DNA of 64,000 bases from positions 496,001 through 560,000 of the forward strand of contig NZ_JAFNJS010000001.1 of the NCBI RefSeq assembly GCF_019024325.1. Reading direction: 5' to 3'. The translations under genes were made by a program, and so were the position numbers. This document shows, one piece after another, positions 16,823-26,325 of the stretch. Within the stretch, counting starts at the first letter, position 1; every line of letters begins with the position of its first letter. Source of the stretch: Falsiroseomonas tokyonensis (GTDB taxonomy: Bacteria; Pseudomonadota; Alphaproteobacteria; Acetobacterales; Acetobacteraceae). The notes below the pieces were generated by a model. The model searched no databases and was not told where the DNA came from. It saw only the letters and a list, made by a program, of their open reading frames with translations.

Positions 16823-18424
16823 TCACGAAGCCAGCCACAGATCGTGCCAGGAGGAGGAGGCCCAGCGCGGGTTGTTGGCGTAGTTGCGCAGCCGCTTGTT
16901 GAAGACGGAGACGAAGATCTGCTCGATCGGCATCCAGACCGGAAGCTCCGTATTCACCCGCCGCACGAAATCGGCGTAGAGCGCCTTGCGCTTCGCCGGG
17001 TCGAGCTCCGTCTGCGCCGCATCCATGATGCGATCGGCCTCGTCATCCTGCCAACCCCACTGGTTCGTCCAGGGCGCGCCCTTGGGTTGGCCGGAGCGAT
17101 ACCAGACGCTGGTGGAGACGGCGGGGTCGTTGCGGTACTGGTGCCAGCCCGTCGCCAGGTCGAAGTTCCAGTCGTTGTAGACGGTGCGCAGAAAGCCAGC
17201 GGCGTCCAGCCGCACGATCTCCACGCGGATGCCCACCTCCTGCAGCGATTGCTGGATATAGGTGGACCACAGCGCAATGTCCTCGCCCCAGGGCGCGGGG
17301 GTCAGGCGCAGCGTGAAGCGCGTGCCGCCCGCGCCGCGCCGATGCCCCGCCTCGTCCAGCAGCGCATTGGCGCGGCGGCGATCGAAGGGGTACTGCGGCA
17401 TCGGCTCCGTCGGGTAGTAGTCGGTGGAGACGGAGGGAATAGGCCCGGTGCCTGCCTTGGCGAAGTCGCCGAGGAAATTCTCGATGAAGAAGGGGACGTC
17501 GATCGCATGCGCGATGGCACGGCGCACGCGGAGATCGGCCAGGATCGGGTTGCGGAAGTTGAACTCCAGCGTGTTGGTGCGGGCATTGCCCTCATTGCCC
17601 TTGGTCGTCACGTCGAAGCGTGGGTCGCGGCCCAGGCGCTGCAGGTCGGCGATGGTCAGCGAGGAATAGGGGCTGAACAGGATCTGCCCGGCCTCCATCT
17701 GCGCCGCTGCCGCGGAACGGTCCGTCACCACGCGCCAGACCACACGATCCAGATAGGGCAGGTTCTCGCGCCAGTAGTTCGGATTGCGCTCCGCGATGAT
17801 GTACTGACCGCGCTCATATTGCAGAAACTTGAAGGGGCCGGTGCCGATCGGCGCGGTATTCGTGGGGTTCTCGCGGATGTTGCCGCTCTCATAGACATGC
17901 TTCGGCGAGATATAGCCGAGGTCCGGCAGCGCGCGCAGCAGCAGGTTCAACGGCATGGGCCGGGCGTATTTAAACACCGCGGTCTGCGCATCCGGCGTCT
18001 CAACCGCGTCCAGGAATTGCTGAAGCGCGGAGCCGTAATTCAGAATCTTCTTCCACATCTCCATCGCCGTGAACTGAACGTCCGTGGAGGTGAAGGGGCG
18101 GCCATCATGCCAGGTAACGCCACGGCGCAGGCGGAAGGTGATGGTCTTGCCATCCGCCGAGCTCTCCCAGCTTTCCGCCAGGCAGGGCGCCGGCCGGCCG
18201 GCGGCATCCAGGTCCACCAGCGGTTCCTGGATCTTGCCGCCGACGATGTAGACGCCGGTGGAGGCCTGCAGCGAGGGGTTGAGGATGCGCTGCTCGGTGG
18301 CGAAGTGCACTGTCATCACCCCGCCGCGTTGCGGCTGCTGCTGGGCGAAGCTTCGCTGCGGCATCAGCACATTGCCGGCGAGGGCGGCGGAGGTCAGCAG
18401 TATCGCGCGACGCGTCGGATCCAT
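16823..18424 (-). CDS. peptide-type (DppA/GsiB-like) ABC substrate-binding protein
   Basis: 533 aa. The N terminus (DPTRRAILLTSAALAGNVLMPQRSFAQ) looks like a Tat-type leader with cleavage near residue 28. The mature sequence has the SBP family 5 pattern: TFRLRRGVTWHDGRPFTSTDV near residue 95 and a RRAIAHAIDV-type motif later. It lies first in the transporter set, before DppB, DppC, the fused ATPase and hyuAB, the usual position for the cognate binding protein. Confidence 0.92.
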   Translation of the reverse strand: MDPTRRAILLTSAALAGNVLMPQRSFAQQQPQRGGVMTVHFATEQRILNPSLQASTGVYIVGGKIQEPLVDLDAAGRPAPCLAESWESSADGKTITFRLRRGVTWHDGRPFTSTDVQFTAMEMWKKILNYGSALQQFLDAVETPDAQTAVFKYARPMPLNLLLRALPDLGYISPKHVYESGNIRENPTNTAPIGTGPFKFLQYERGQYIIAERNPNYWRENLPYLDRVVWRVVTDRSAAAAQMEAGQILFSPYSSLTIADLQRLGRDPRFDVTTKGNEGNARTNTLEFNFRNPILADLRVRRAIAHAIDVPFFIENFLGDFAKAGTGPIPSVSTDYYPTEPMPQYPFDRRRANALLDEAGHRRGAGGTRFTLRLTPAPWGEDIALWSTYIQQSLQEVGIRVEIVRLDAAGFLRTVYNDWNFDLATGWHQYRNDPAVSTSVWYRSGQPKGAPWTNQWGWQDDEADRIMDAAQTELDPAKRKALYADFVRRVNTELPVWMPIEQIFVSVFNKRLRNYANNPRWASSSWHDLWLAS

Positions 18425-18494
18425 GGGGGTCTCCTGCCACGGTCAATTCTGCGGCGCAGCATGAGGCGCGGCTTGGCCCTGCGTCAACCGAAGC

Positions 18495-19340
18495 TCACGC
18501 GGCCTCGAAGCGCAGCAGAAGACCATTGGCGCGCGCCGGCGGCACGGCAACGGTTCCCCCGGCTGAGACGCCCAGGGCCTTGGCCGCAGCCGGCAGATCG
18601 GCGGTGCCGAGCACCAGCGCCGCGGCGCCCTGCTCCGGCAGCCCGTCCAGCGCCACGCCCGGATGGCGCGCAGCCAGCGTCGCGCGGTCGAGGAAGACGA
18701 AGTCCGCGCGGTGGGCGCCGGAGGCGACACGCCAGGCGCCATCGGCCTCCGGCTCCGCGACCCGATCGATCAGCCGCGCCAGCTCCTCGGCGCCCGCCTT
18801 GGGGTCCGCGGCCAGCACCTCGATGCGCAGCAGGCGGCTGGCGCCATTGGCATGCGACTGCAGTTCGGGAATCCACACATTCTCCCGCGTCAGATGCTGA
18901 CACGCAAAGATGCCGAGGCCCGCCGGCCGCGCCTCCCGTGGCCATTGGAAGACCTGGAAGCGCGCCTCCGCCTCGCCGCCGCCGGGCAGCGTGACAGGGC
19001 GGCCGAAGGCGATGGGACCGATGGCGGCGATGCCCTTGGCGCGCAGCTCCTCGGCGCCGGCGGCCGCGTCATCCGTGGTGAAGGCGGCGCGGTCCAGGCC
19101 CTCGCGCTTCTCCAGGAAGGCGCGCATCGGCGCATTGTGCTCGGTCGGCGTCAGCACGCCCAGAAGTTCGAGATAATCCTCGCCAAACATGATGGTGTAA
19201 TTGCCGGAGCCCATATGCGCGCTGTGCGTGCCGCGCGGGGAGACGGTGAAGCCCAGCGCGCGCCAGGCGGCCGCCGCCGCATCCAGGTCGCGGACCGCGA
19301 CCACCACATGGTCCACGCCGATCACATGCCGCAGCGCCAT
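18495..19340 (-). CDS. VOC-superfamily protein (glyoxalase-like domain)
   Basis: 281 aa. The start IGVDHVVVAVRDLDAAAAAW is the first beta-alpha unit of a vicinal-oxygen-chelate fold, with metal-ligand-type His residues, and EDYLELLGV supplies the usual acidic position near residue 55. The length and the long second half fit the glyoxalase-like (Glyoxalase_3-type) group whose substrate is unknown. The ATG at 19340 follows GGGGAG. It is the promoter-proximal gene of the leftward hyu/Dpp operon, 70 bases ahead of the binding-protein gene. Confidence 0.8.
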   Translation of the reverse strand: MALRHVIGVDHVVVAVRDLDAAAAAWRALGFTVSPRGTHSAHMGSGNYTIMFGEDYLELLGVLTPTEHNAPMRAFLEKREGLDRAAFTTDDAAAGAEELRAKGIAAIGPIAFGRPVTLPGGGEAEARFQVFQWPREARPAGLGIFACQHLTRENVWIPELQSHANGASRLLRIEVLAADPKAGAEELARLIDRVAEPEADGAWRVASGAHRADFVFLDRATLAARHPGVALDGLPEQGAAALVLGTADLPAAAKALGVSAGGTVAVPPARANGLLLRFEAA

Positions 19341-19387
19341 CGCATCCACTCCCCGCCTTGAGCGCGCATGACACACCGCAACGCCCC

Positions 19388-19416
19388 TTGAGGCAATCGC
19401 GGACCGGGTCTTTGAT
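19388..19416 (+). promoter_or_regulatory. possible promoter of the FAD amine oxidase gene
   Basis: TTGAGG at 19388-19393, a 17-base spacer and TTTGAT at 19411-19416, in the 106-base gap between the divergent VOC and oxidase genes. Matches to consensus are moderate and assigned by eye. Confidence 0.3.
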
Positions 19417-19446
19417 GCGGGCCTGCCCGTGATGGAGACGCTGCCC

Positions 19447-20739
19447 ATGGCCGTGACCTGGCCCCCTTCCCTCTGGGCGAAGGTTTCGCCCCCGGGGCCG
19501 GAGCTGCCCAGCCTGCAGGGCGCCGTGACGACGGAGGCCGTGGTGGTCGGTGCCGGCTTCACCGGCCTGTCCACCGCGCTGCATCTGCGCGAGGCGGGGA
19601 TCGAGACGGTGGTGGTGGAGGCAGCGGAGCCCGGCTGGGGCGCCTCCGGCCGCAACAATGGCCAGGTGATTCCCACGCTTTCGCGGCACGACCCGGCGGC
19701 GATCATCGCGCGGCATGGGGAGGCCGGGTTGCGCTTCGTGCATGTGCTGCGCGACAGCGCCGCGATCCTGTTCGACCTGGTGCGCCGCCACGGCATCGCG
19801 GCGGAGGCCGAGCAGACCGGCTGGCTGCAGCCCGTGCACACGCCCGGCCGCATGAAGATTGCGGAGCGCCGCGTGAAGGATTGGAGCAGCCACGGCGCGC
19901 CCGTGGCGCTGCTGGATCGCGCGGCCATGCGGGAGAAGCTGGGCAGCGAGGCCTGGTTCGGCGGCTGGGCCAACAGCACGGGCGGGCATGTGAACCCGCT
20001 GATGATGGCGCGCGGCATGGCCCAGGCCGCTTTGGCCGCCGGCGCCACCATCTATGCGCGCTCACCCGCCGTCTCCATCGAGCGCCGCGAGGGCCAATGG
20101 GTGGTGACGACGGAATCCGGCAGCGTCACCGCCCGCGCGCTGGTGCTGGCCACCAATGCCTATACCGGCGAGTTCTCCAAGCGGCTGGCGCCGAAGATCG
20201 CGCAGGAAGTGGTGCCGCTGCTGTCCTGGCAGATGGCGACGCAGCCGATCAGCCACAACGTCGCGGCCACCATCATCCCGGCGCGGGAGGCGATGTCCGA
20301 CACGCATGGCGAGCTGTATTTCTGCCGCTGGGATGCGCGCGGGCGGCTGGTGACGGGCGGTGCCGTGGCGCTGCCGGTCGCCCAGGCCAGCCGCTTGCCG
20401 CCGATGATCTCGGCGCGGCTGCAAAGGCTCTGGCCGCAGATGGGTGAGGTGAAGTTCGACCATGTCTGGAGCGGCTATATCGGCATGACTCCGGACTACT
20501 TCCCGCATCTGCACCGGCTGGGCCCGGATGGCTACGCCTGGGCCGGCTGCAACGGTCGCGCGGTGGCGCTTTCCGTCGCGCTGGGCCGTGAATTCGCCCG
20601 CGCGGTGCAGGGCGTGCCGGAGCAGGATCTCGGCCTGCCCTTCACAGAGCCCAAGCCCATCCCCTTGCATGGCCTGGCGCGCCGCGTCGCCCCGCTGATG
20701 CTGAACCTGTATCGCTATCGCGACGCGCGGGAGGTGTAG
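19447..20739 (+). CDS. FAD-dependent amine/amino-acid oxidase (DAO family, PuuB-like)
   Basis: 430 aa flavoprotein of the D-amino-acid-oxidase-type family. The N-terminal SLWAKV...PPLQG-like segment before the FAD fold, the Rossmann motif VVVGAGFTGLSTALHL near residue 35, and GWGASGRNNGQV (a flavin-site motif) resemble gamma-glutamylputrescine oxidoreductase (PuuB) and related amine oxidases. SGYIGMTPDYFPHL and AGCNGRAVALS near the C terminus belong to the FAD-binding end. The start at 19447 follows GGAG; an upstream ATG at 19432 is possible. Its stop codon touches the stop of the convergent ATPase gene with no base between. Substrate uncertain. Confidence 0.85.
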   Translation: MAVTWPPSLWAKVSPPGPELPSLQGAVTTEAVVVGAGFTGLSTALHLREAGIETVVVEAAEPGWGASGRNNGQVIPTLSRHDPAAIIARHGEAGLRFVHVLRDSAAILFDLVRRHGIAAEAEQTGWLQPVHTPGRMKIAERRVKDWSSHGAPVALLDRAAMREKLGSEAWFGGWANSTGGHVNPLMMARGMAQAALAAGATIYARSPAVSIERREGQWVVTTESGSVTARALVLATNAYTGEFSKRLAPKIAQEVVPLLSWQMATQPISHNVAATIIPAREAMSDTHGELYFCRWDARGRLVTGGAVALPVAQASRLPPMISARLQRLWPQMGEVKFDHVWSGYIGMTPDYFPHLHRLGPDGYAWAGCNGRAVALSVALGREFARAVQGVPEQDLGLPFTEPKPIPLHGLARRVAPLMLNLYRYRDAREV

Positions 20740-21705
20740 CTACTCGGCAAAATGGCACGCGGCGGCCTGGTTCGGCCAATCCGCCCGCAGCGCCGGGTCC
20801 TGCTCCGCACACAGCGCCTGGGCGCGCGGGCAGCGCGTGCGGAAACGGCAGCCGGAGGGCAGGTTGGTGGGGCTCGGCGGCTCGCCCTCCAGCGCGAAGG
20901 TATCGGTCACGCGCGCGCCGCCGATCTTGGGAATCGCGGCAAGCAGCGACTGCGTATAGGGGTGGCGCGGCGTGGCAAAGACCTGCGCGGTTTCGCCGAT
21001 CTCCACGATGCGGCCGAGATACATCACGGCGACCCGGTCGCAGATCAGCCGCACCACGGACAGGTCGTGGCTGACGAACAGATAGGTCAGGCCGAACTGC
21101 TGCTGCAATGACAGGAACAGCTTCAGGATGGTGGCCTGCACGGAGACATCGAGGCCGGAGGTCGGCTCGTCCAGGATCACGACCGAGGGTTTGAGCGTCA
21201 GGATTCGCGCCAGCCCGACGCGGCGTTGCTGGCCGCCGCTGATCTCATGCGGATAGAGATCCAGATGCGTCAGCGGCAGGCCGACCGCGGCCAGGATCTC
21301 TCGCACCCGTTCCTCCCGCGCCGCCTCGTCCAGATCCGTGTGCACGATCAGCGGTTCGTGCAGCGAGGCACGGATGGTCCAGCGCGGGTCGAGCGAGGCG
21401 CCCGGATCCTGGTAGCAGTATTGCAGGTGCTGCCGGAATTTGCGGGACTGATGCGGCTTCAGCGGCGCGATGTCCTGATCCTGGAACAGGATGCGGCCCT
21501 GGGTTGCGGTGTGGATGCCCATCAGCGTCTTGCCGAGGGTGGATTTGCCGCAGCCGGATTCGCCGACGATGCCTAAAATCTCGCCCGGCTGCACGGTGAA
21601 GGAGACATCGTCCAGCGCCCGCAGCCAGCCCACGCGGCGCTTCCACAGGTTCCGCACGGGGAAGTATTTGCGGAGGTTTTCGACTTCCAGGATGGGCGCG
21701 CTCAC
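20740..21705 (-). CDS. oligopeptide/dipeptide ABC transporter ATPase, DppF/OppF-like
   Basis: 321 aa. Walker A GESGCGKST near residue 50, signature ISGGQQRRVGLARIL, Walker B VVILDEPTSGLD, and the C-terminal oligopeptide-transporter extension with its paired Cys motif (CRFRTRCPRAQALC). N-terminal LRKYFPVRN is typical of DppF/OppF. It starts with GTG overlapping the DppD-like stop (GTGA). Second ATPase of the five-gene importer 20740-26178. Confidence 0.93.
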   Translation of the reverse strand: MSAPILEVENLRKYFPVRNLWKRRVGWLRALDDVSFTVQPGEILGIVGESGCGKSTLGKTLMGIHTATQGRILFQDQDIAPLKPHQSRKFRQHLQYCYQDPGASLDPRWTIRASLHEPLIVHTDLDEAAREERVREILAAVGLPLTHLDLYPHEISGGQQRRVGLARILTLKPSVVILDEPTSGLDVSVQATILKLFLSLQQQFGLTYLFVSHDLSVVRLICDRVAVMYLGRIVEIGETAQVFATPRHPYTQSLLAAIPKIGGARVTDTFALEGEPPSPTNLPSGCRFRTRCPRAQALCAEQDPALRADWPNQAAACHFAE

Positions 21706-22712
21706 GCGGCGAATTCCGTCAGGCGGTGGTGGCAGCGCACGCTATGGCCGGGGCTGGCGAGTTCCGGCGCCGGGCGCTGTTGGCAGATCTCGGTGGCGCG
21801 GTCGCAGCGTGGGTTGAAGCGGCAGCCGGGCGGTGGGTCGATCAGGCGCGGGATTTCGCCGGGGATTCCACGCAGCCCGGTCTCCGCACTCGGAAGGCTG
21901 TCCAGCAGCTTGCGGGTATAGGGATGGCTCGGGCGGTTGAAGAATTCGGCGACCGGCGCCTCCTCCACCTCCTGCCCCGCATACATCACCGTGATGCGGT
22001 CGCAGATTTCGTAGGCGGCGCCGAGGTCGTGCGTGGTGAAGAGCACAGCCACATTGCGCTCTCGTGCCAGGCCCTTCAGCAGCTTCAGAATCTGTGCTTG
22101 CACGGTGACGTCCAGCGCCGTGGTGGGTTCGTCCGCGATCACCAGCTTCGGTTCCGGCAGCAGCGCCATGGCGATCATCAGCCGCTGGCGCTGGCCGCCC
22201 GAGACTTCATGCGGATATTTGCGCAGCAGCGCCTCCGGATTCGGCAGCTGCACCAGGCGCAGCCATTCCACCACGCGCGCGAGATCCGCCGCGCGGCGCG
22301 CGCGAGCATTGCCCTTGAAGTTCGGGTCGCGCAGCAGCGGCGACTTCCAGTGCATCAGGTCGGCGATCTGCGTGCCGATGGTGAAGACCGGGTTGAAGGC
22401 GGTGGAGGGGTCCTGCGGGATATAGGCGATCTCCCGCCCCCGCACCTCCCGCGCCAGGGCCGCTTCCGGCACCTTCAGCAGGTCGCGGCCGCCGAACAGC
22501 ACCTGGCCGCCCTCGATCCGTGCGGAATTGCGCGGCAGGATGCCGAGGATGGCGCGGGCCAGCGTGGTCTTGCCGCAGCCGGATTCGCCGACCAGGCCGC
22601 GGATCTCGCCCGGACGGATGGCGCAGCTCACGCCATCCAGCACTTTGGCCAGCCCTGCATCCGCGGCGAAGGCCACGCGCAGGTCGCGAACGGTGATCAG
22701 GTCACTTTCCAC
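21702..22712 (-). CDS. oligopeptide/dipeptide ABC transporter ATPase, DppD/OppD-like
   Basis: 336 aa. Walker A GESGCGKTT, signature VSGGQRQRLMIAMALL, Walker B LVIADEPTTALDVTVQ, and the C-terminal extension CRFNPRCDRATEIC. Starts with GTG at 22712, eleven bases inside the upstream permease gene. Unlike the other Dpp locus of this window, the two ATPases are separate genes here. Confidence 0.93.
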   Translation of the reverse strand: MESDLITVRDLRVAFAADAGLAKVLDGVSCAIRPGEIRGLVGESGCGKTTLARAILGILPRNSARIEGGQVLFGGRDLLKVPEAALAREVRGREIAYIPQDPSTAFNPVFTIGTQIADLMHWKSPLLRDPNFKGNARARRAADLARVVEWLRLVQLPNPEALLRKYPHEVSGGQRQRLMIAMALLPEPKLVIADEPTTALDVTVQAQILKLLKGLARERNVAVLFTTHDLGAAYEICDRITVMYAGQEVEEAPVAEFFNRPSHPYTRKLLDSLPSAETGLRGIPGEIPRLIDPPPGCRFNPRCDRATEICQQRPAPELASPGHSVRCHHRLTEFAA

Positions 22713-23553
22713 TGGAAGCCCGCCGCAGGCGCGGGTCGAGCACGTCGCGCAGCCCGTCGCCCAACAGGTTGAAGCCCATCACCACAATGAAGATGGCGAG
22801 CCCTGGGAAGGCCGCATACCACCAGGCCATCGGCAGGAACTCGCGCGACTCTGCGATGGTGCGCCCCCATTCCGGCGTCGGCGGCGGCGGGCCGAGGCCG
22901 AGGAAGCCGAGCGTCGCGGCGGTGAGGATGGTGCCGCCCATGCCGATGGTGGTGCGCACGATGATGGAGGAGGAGATGAAGGGAAGGATATGCAGCACCA
23001 TCACGCGCCATGGCGAGCAGCCGAGCGCGATGGCGGCCTCGACGAAGGTCTCGTTCTTGCAGGACCGCGTCTCGGCATAGACCAGCCGCGCCCAGAAGGG
23101 CCAGTACGTGGCGGAGAGCGCGAGGATGACGTTCTCGATGGAGGGGCCGAGCGTCTGCGCGATGGCGATGGCCAGCACGATCTGCGGAACGGCAAGGAAG
23201 ACGTCGGAGCCGCGCATCAGGATGTCGCTGCCCAGCCCCTCGTAATAGCCCGCGATCAGCCCGATCGGCACGCCGATCAGCACGGCGACCAGGATGGCGA
23301 CCACCGCGATGGTCAGGGTGATGCGCGCGCCGAAGAGCAGCCGCGAGTAGATATCGCTGCCCATGCGGTCCGTGCCGAGCCAGTTGTCGGCATTGGGCGG
23401 GCTCAACCGGATCTCGGTGTGGAATTCCGCGACGTCGCCGGGATGCGTGGACAGAAAGGGCGCCAGGATGGCGGCGAGGAGGACGATGAGAATCAGCGCC
23501 AGACCGAGCATCGAGGCCCGGTCTTCCGCCAGCTTGCGCAGCACCTGGCGCAT
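22702..23553 (-). CDS. peptide ABC transporter permease, DppC-like
   Basis: 283 aa, six or so helices. Motif WLGTDRMGSDIYSRLLFGARITL near residue 55 and an EAA loop AAIALGCSPWRVMVLHILPFISS identify the DppC/OppC family; the C terminus DGLRDVLDPRLRR is standard. Start and upstream stop share one base (TGATG). Partner of the next, DppB-like, permease. Confidence 0.92.
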   Translation of the reverse strand: MRQVLRKLAEDRASMLGLALILIVLLAAILAPFLSTHPGDVAEFHTEIRLSPPNADNWLGTDRMGSDIYSRLLFGARITLTIAVVAILVAVLIGVPIGLIAGYYEGLGSDILMRGSDVFLAVPQIVLAIAIAQTLGPSIENVILALSATYWPFWARLVYAETRSCKNETFVEAAIALGCSPWRVMVLHILPFISSSIIVRTTIGMGGTILTAATLGFLGLGPPPPTPEWGRTIAESREFLPMAWWYAAFPGLAIFIVVMGFNLLGDGLRDVLDPRLRRASSGK

Positions 23554-24557
23554 CAGCGGGTCTCCCGTGGATCGATGATGCCCTGCAGGATATCGACCAG
23601 CAGGTTGACCACGATGAACATGGTGCCGGCAATCAGCGTAAAACCCATCACCGCGTTGTAGTCCGAGTTCAGGATGGAATTCACCGCGAACATGCCCAGG
23701 CCCGGCCAGTCGAAGACCGCCTCCACCACCACGGCGCCGGCGAGCAGGATGCCGAAGATCAGGCCGATCTGCGTCACCGTGCCGATCAGCGCATTGCGCA
23801 GCACATACTTCCAGACAATCTGCCGGCGCGGATAGCCCATCGCCGTCTCATACAGGACATAGTTGCTCTCCAGCGCATTCAGCACGCCGGCGCGGGTAAA
23901 GCGCACGATGGTGGCGGCCGCGGGCAGAGCGAGCGTGGCGACCGGCAAGATCATATGGTGCAGCGCGTCCAGCAGCGTCTCCATGTCCCACTTGATCAGG
24001 GAATCGAGGATGTAGAAGCCGGTGATCGGCTCCGGCCCCCACCCCTCGACGCGCCCGGTCAGCGGCGTGATGCCGAGGCGCATGGAGAAGAACAGCTGCA
24101 GCAGGATGGCGAACCAGAAGCTGGCGATGGCCAGGCCCGCGATGGTGACCAGCCGCAGCCCGTGATCCGCCCAGGAATTCCGCCGCAGCGCGCTGATCAC
24201 GCCGAGCGGCACGCCGATGAGCGTGGCGACCACGACGGTGACCAGCGTCAGCTCCAGCGTCGCCGGCAGCCGGCTCAACAGGTCTTCCACCACCGGGCGG
24301 CCGGTATAGATGCTGCGCCCCATATCGCCGACCAGGATGGATTGCACATAGCGCAGGAACTGGATGTGCAGTGGCTGGTCCAGCCCCAGCCGCGCTCGCA
24401 TTTCCGCGATCGTGGCGGCGGAGGCATTCTCGCCGGCGGCGAAGGCCGCCGGATCCGCCGGGATCACATGCGAGATGAAGAAGACGATCGCCAGCAGGCC
24501 GAGCAGCGTCGGCACGAACCAGATCACGCGATTGACAACCAGGACGAGAATCTTCAC
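23553..24557 (-). CDS. peptide ABC transporter permease, DppB-like
   Basis: 334 aa. N-terminal helix NRVIWFVPTLLGLLAIVFFISHVIPADP, EAA loop YETAMGYPRRQIVWKYVLRNALIGTVT, and the closing LLVDILQGIIDPR fit DppB/GsiC-type permeases. It begins 31 bases after the stop of the binding-protein gene and is coupled to the DppC-like gene. Confidence 0.92.
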   Translation of the reverse strand: MKILVLVVNRVIWFVPTLLGLLAIVFFISHVIPADPAAFAAGENASAATIAEMRARLGLDQPLHIQFLRYVQSILVGDMGRSIYTGRPVVEDLLSRLPATLELTLVTVVVATLIGVPLGVISALRRNSWADHGLRLVTIAGLAIASFWFAILLQLFFSMRLGITPLTGRVEGWGPEPITGFYILDSLIKWDMETLLDALHHMILPVATLALPAAATIVRFTRAGVLNALESNYVLYETAMGYPRRQIVWKYVLRNALIGTVTQIGLIFGILLAGAVVVEAVFDWPGLGMFAVNSILNSDYNAVMGFTLIAGTMFIVVNLLVDILQGIIDPRETR

Positions 24558-24588
24558 GGGGCCGAAGCCCCGTCACGCGGTCCTTCCG

Positions 24589-26178
24589 TCACGCGATGCT
24601 GAGCCAGCGCATCTCCTGCCCATCGCCGATCGGGCAGAACCGCACGCCGCTGATATTCTTGCGGAAGGGTCCGTACCACTTGGTGTTGTGGATGAAGATC
24701 GCCGCCGCATCCTCGGAGGAGATTCGCGCCACCTGTTCGTAGAGCGGCGCCCGCTTCGCCTGGTCCGGCGTGGCCAGCGCCTCGGCCAGTAGCCGATCCA
24801 CCTCCGGATTCGAATAGTAGCTGGCATTGCCGCCGCGATGGCGTTCCGTCGCCAGGATCTCGCCGGCCCAGTTGTGCGGATCGGCGTAGTAGGTGGAGCG
24901 CCAGAGGAACAGCAGGTCGTACATCTGCTCCGGGTCGCGCATCTTGTTGGAGACGACGGGCCAGGGCTCGTTCAGCAGCCGGCTCTGGATGCCGGCGCGG
25001 GTCAGGCCGTTCTGCAGCAGGGAGGCCGCCTGGATCGATTGCTCATAGCCGATCATGCCGGCGACGACGATCTCCCGCATCGGCGCCTGCACGCGCGCCA
25101 GGTGCCACTTCGCCTTGTCGATGTCGTAGGTATAGCCGGCCAGGTCCTTGGGCGCGCCCCACATCGGATTGGGCACCACGCCGGTGTTCCGCACCACGGA
25201 ACCGCCGAGGATGTTGTTGATCCAGCCGTCATAGTCGAAGGAATGGCAGAGCGCCTTCCGAAAATTCACATCCGTCATCGGCGCGCGCTGGTTGTGGATG
25301 CAGGTGTAGAACAAGCGTGTGGATTCCGCTTCCATCACGTTCAGGTTGGAATCGCCCTGCAGCCGCGTGATCTGGTCCTGCGGCATATAGGGATCGGTGC
25401 CCTGGAAGTCGCCGCGGATCAGGCCTAGCACGCGGCTGTTCACCTCCGCCACATAGCGGAAATCGATCTCGGCGATGCCGGCCGGGCCCAGGAAGTGGTT
25501 GTCGAAGCGTTGCGCCAGGAAGCCACGCGCCGGGTCGAAGCGGCGGATGATGTAGGAGCCGGAGCCGGCATCGTTGCGGTCGATGAAGGCCTGGCCCCAG
25601 TCGCCATTGCGCTCGTTCCGCTTCAGCAGCGCGCTGTTCACCACATAGATGTCGTGCGTGGTGGCGGCGAAGATGGCGGAAGCCGTGGTGAGGTTGAACT
25701 GCACCGTGTGGCGGTCCAACGCCTTGGTGCTGCCGGGCGCGACGAGCGGCTGGAAGAGCGGATAGGCGCCCTTCTTCACCGCCAGGATGCGCTCCATGGA
25801 ATAGACCACATCCTCCGCCGTCAGTGGCGCACCGTCGTGGAAGGTGACGCCCTGGCGCAACTTGAAGGTATAGGTGCGGCCGTCCTCCGAGGTGGTGTAG
25901 GATTCCGCCAGCCAGGGCTCCAGCTTCGGCGGATTGCCCAGCCAGCGCATCAGCCCGTCATAGCAGTTCAGGCGATAGGCGACGCGCCCCACGTCGAAGG
26001 TCGCATGCGGGTCCATCGTGTCATAGGCGCTGCCATTGGCGAAGACGATTCGCCCGCCGCCGCTGCGCTGGGCCTCCGCGAGGCGCGGCAGGCCGGCCGT
26101 ACCGATGGCGGCGCCTGCGGCCAACAGGGTCCGGCGGCGCACTCCAGCCGAGAGGCCGCTCATGTCGCGCTGCTTCAT
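24589..26178 (-). CDS. peptide-type (DppA-like) ABC substrate-binding protein
   Basis: 529 aa. A twin-arginine-like leader (VRRRTLLAAGAAIGTAGL, then AEAQ) of about 36 residues precedes the SBP family 5 domain, marked by TYTFKLRQGVTFHDGAPLTAEDV near residue 110 and FRKALCHSFDYD later. First gene of the importer. It is divergent from the SDR-hyuAB operon across a 147-base gap, so the two sets are probably co-regulated. Confidence 0.92.
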   Translation of the reverse strand: MKQRDMSGLSAGVRRRTLLAAGAAIGTAGLPRLAEAQRSGGGRIVFANGSAYDTMDPHATFDVGRVAYRLNCYDGLMRWLGNPPKLEPWLAESYTTSEDGRTYTFKLRQGVTFHDGAPLTAEDVVYSMERILAVKKGAYPLFQPLVAPGSTKALDRHTVQFNLTTASAIFAATTHDIYVVNSALLKRNERNGDWGQAFIDRNDAGSGSYIIRRFDPARGFLAQRFDNHFLGPAGIAEIDFRYVAEVNSRVLGLIRGDFQGTDPYMPQDQITRLQGDSNLNVMEAESTRLFYTCIHNQRAPMTDVNFRKALCHSFDYDGWINNILGGSVVRNTGVVPNPMWGAPKDLAGYTYDIDKAKWHLARVQAPMREIVVAGMIGYEQSIQAASLLQNGLTRAGIQSRLLNEPWPVVSNKMRDPEQMYDLLFLWRSTYYADPHNWAGEILATERHRGGNASYYSNPEVDRLLAEALATPDQAKRAPLYEQVARISSEDAAAIFIHNTKWYGPFRKNISGVRFCPIGDGQEMRWLSIA

Positions 26179-26325
26179 CGTCGCGTCCCCCGAATGCGAA
26201 GGCCGAAGGTTGCACCGCGAAAAAGAGGACAGTCAAGGCGTGTCATGCATCTGCGCCTGGCCTGGTTGCCGCCGCACAGGGCTGCGGATAGCGTTCGGGA
26301 AAGCGGGTTTGGAAGGACAGGACAT
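26179..26325. promoter_or_regulatory. divergent control region between second Dpp importer and SDR-hyuAB operon
   Basis: A TTGACT box on the minus strand (complement of 26231-26236) lies about 55 bases before the binding-protein start and could be its -35 element; the matching -10 is poor. For the plus strand only the ribosome site GGAAGGACAGG before 26326 is clear. No regulator gene sits nearby, so control may come from elsewhere. Confidence 0.3.
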
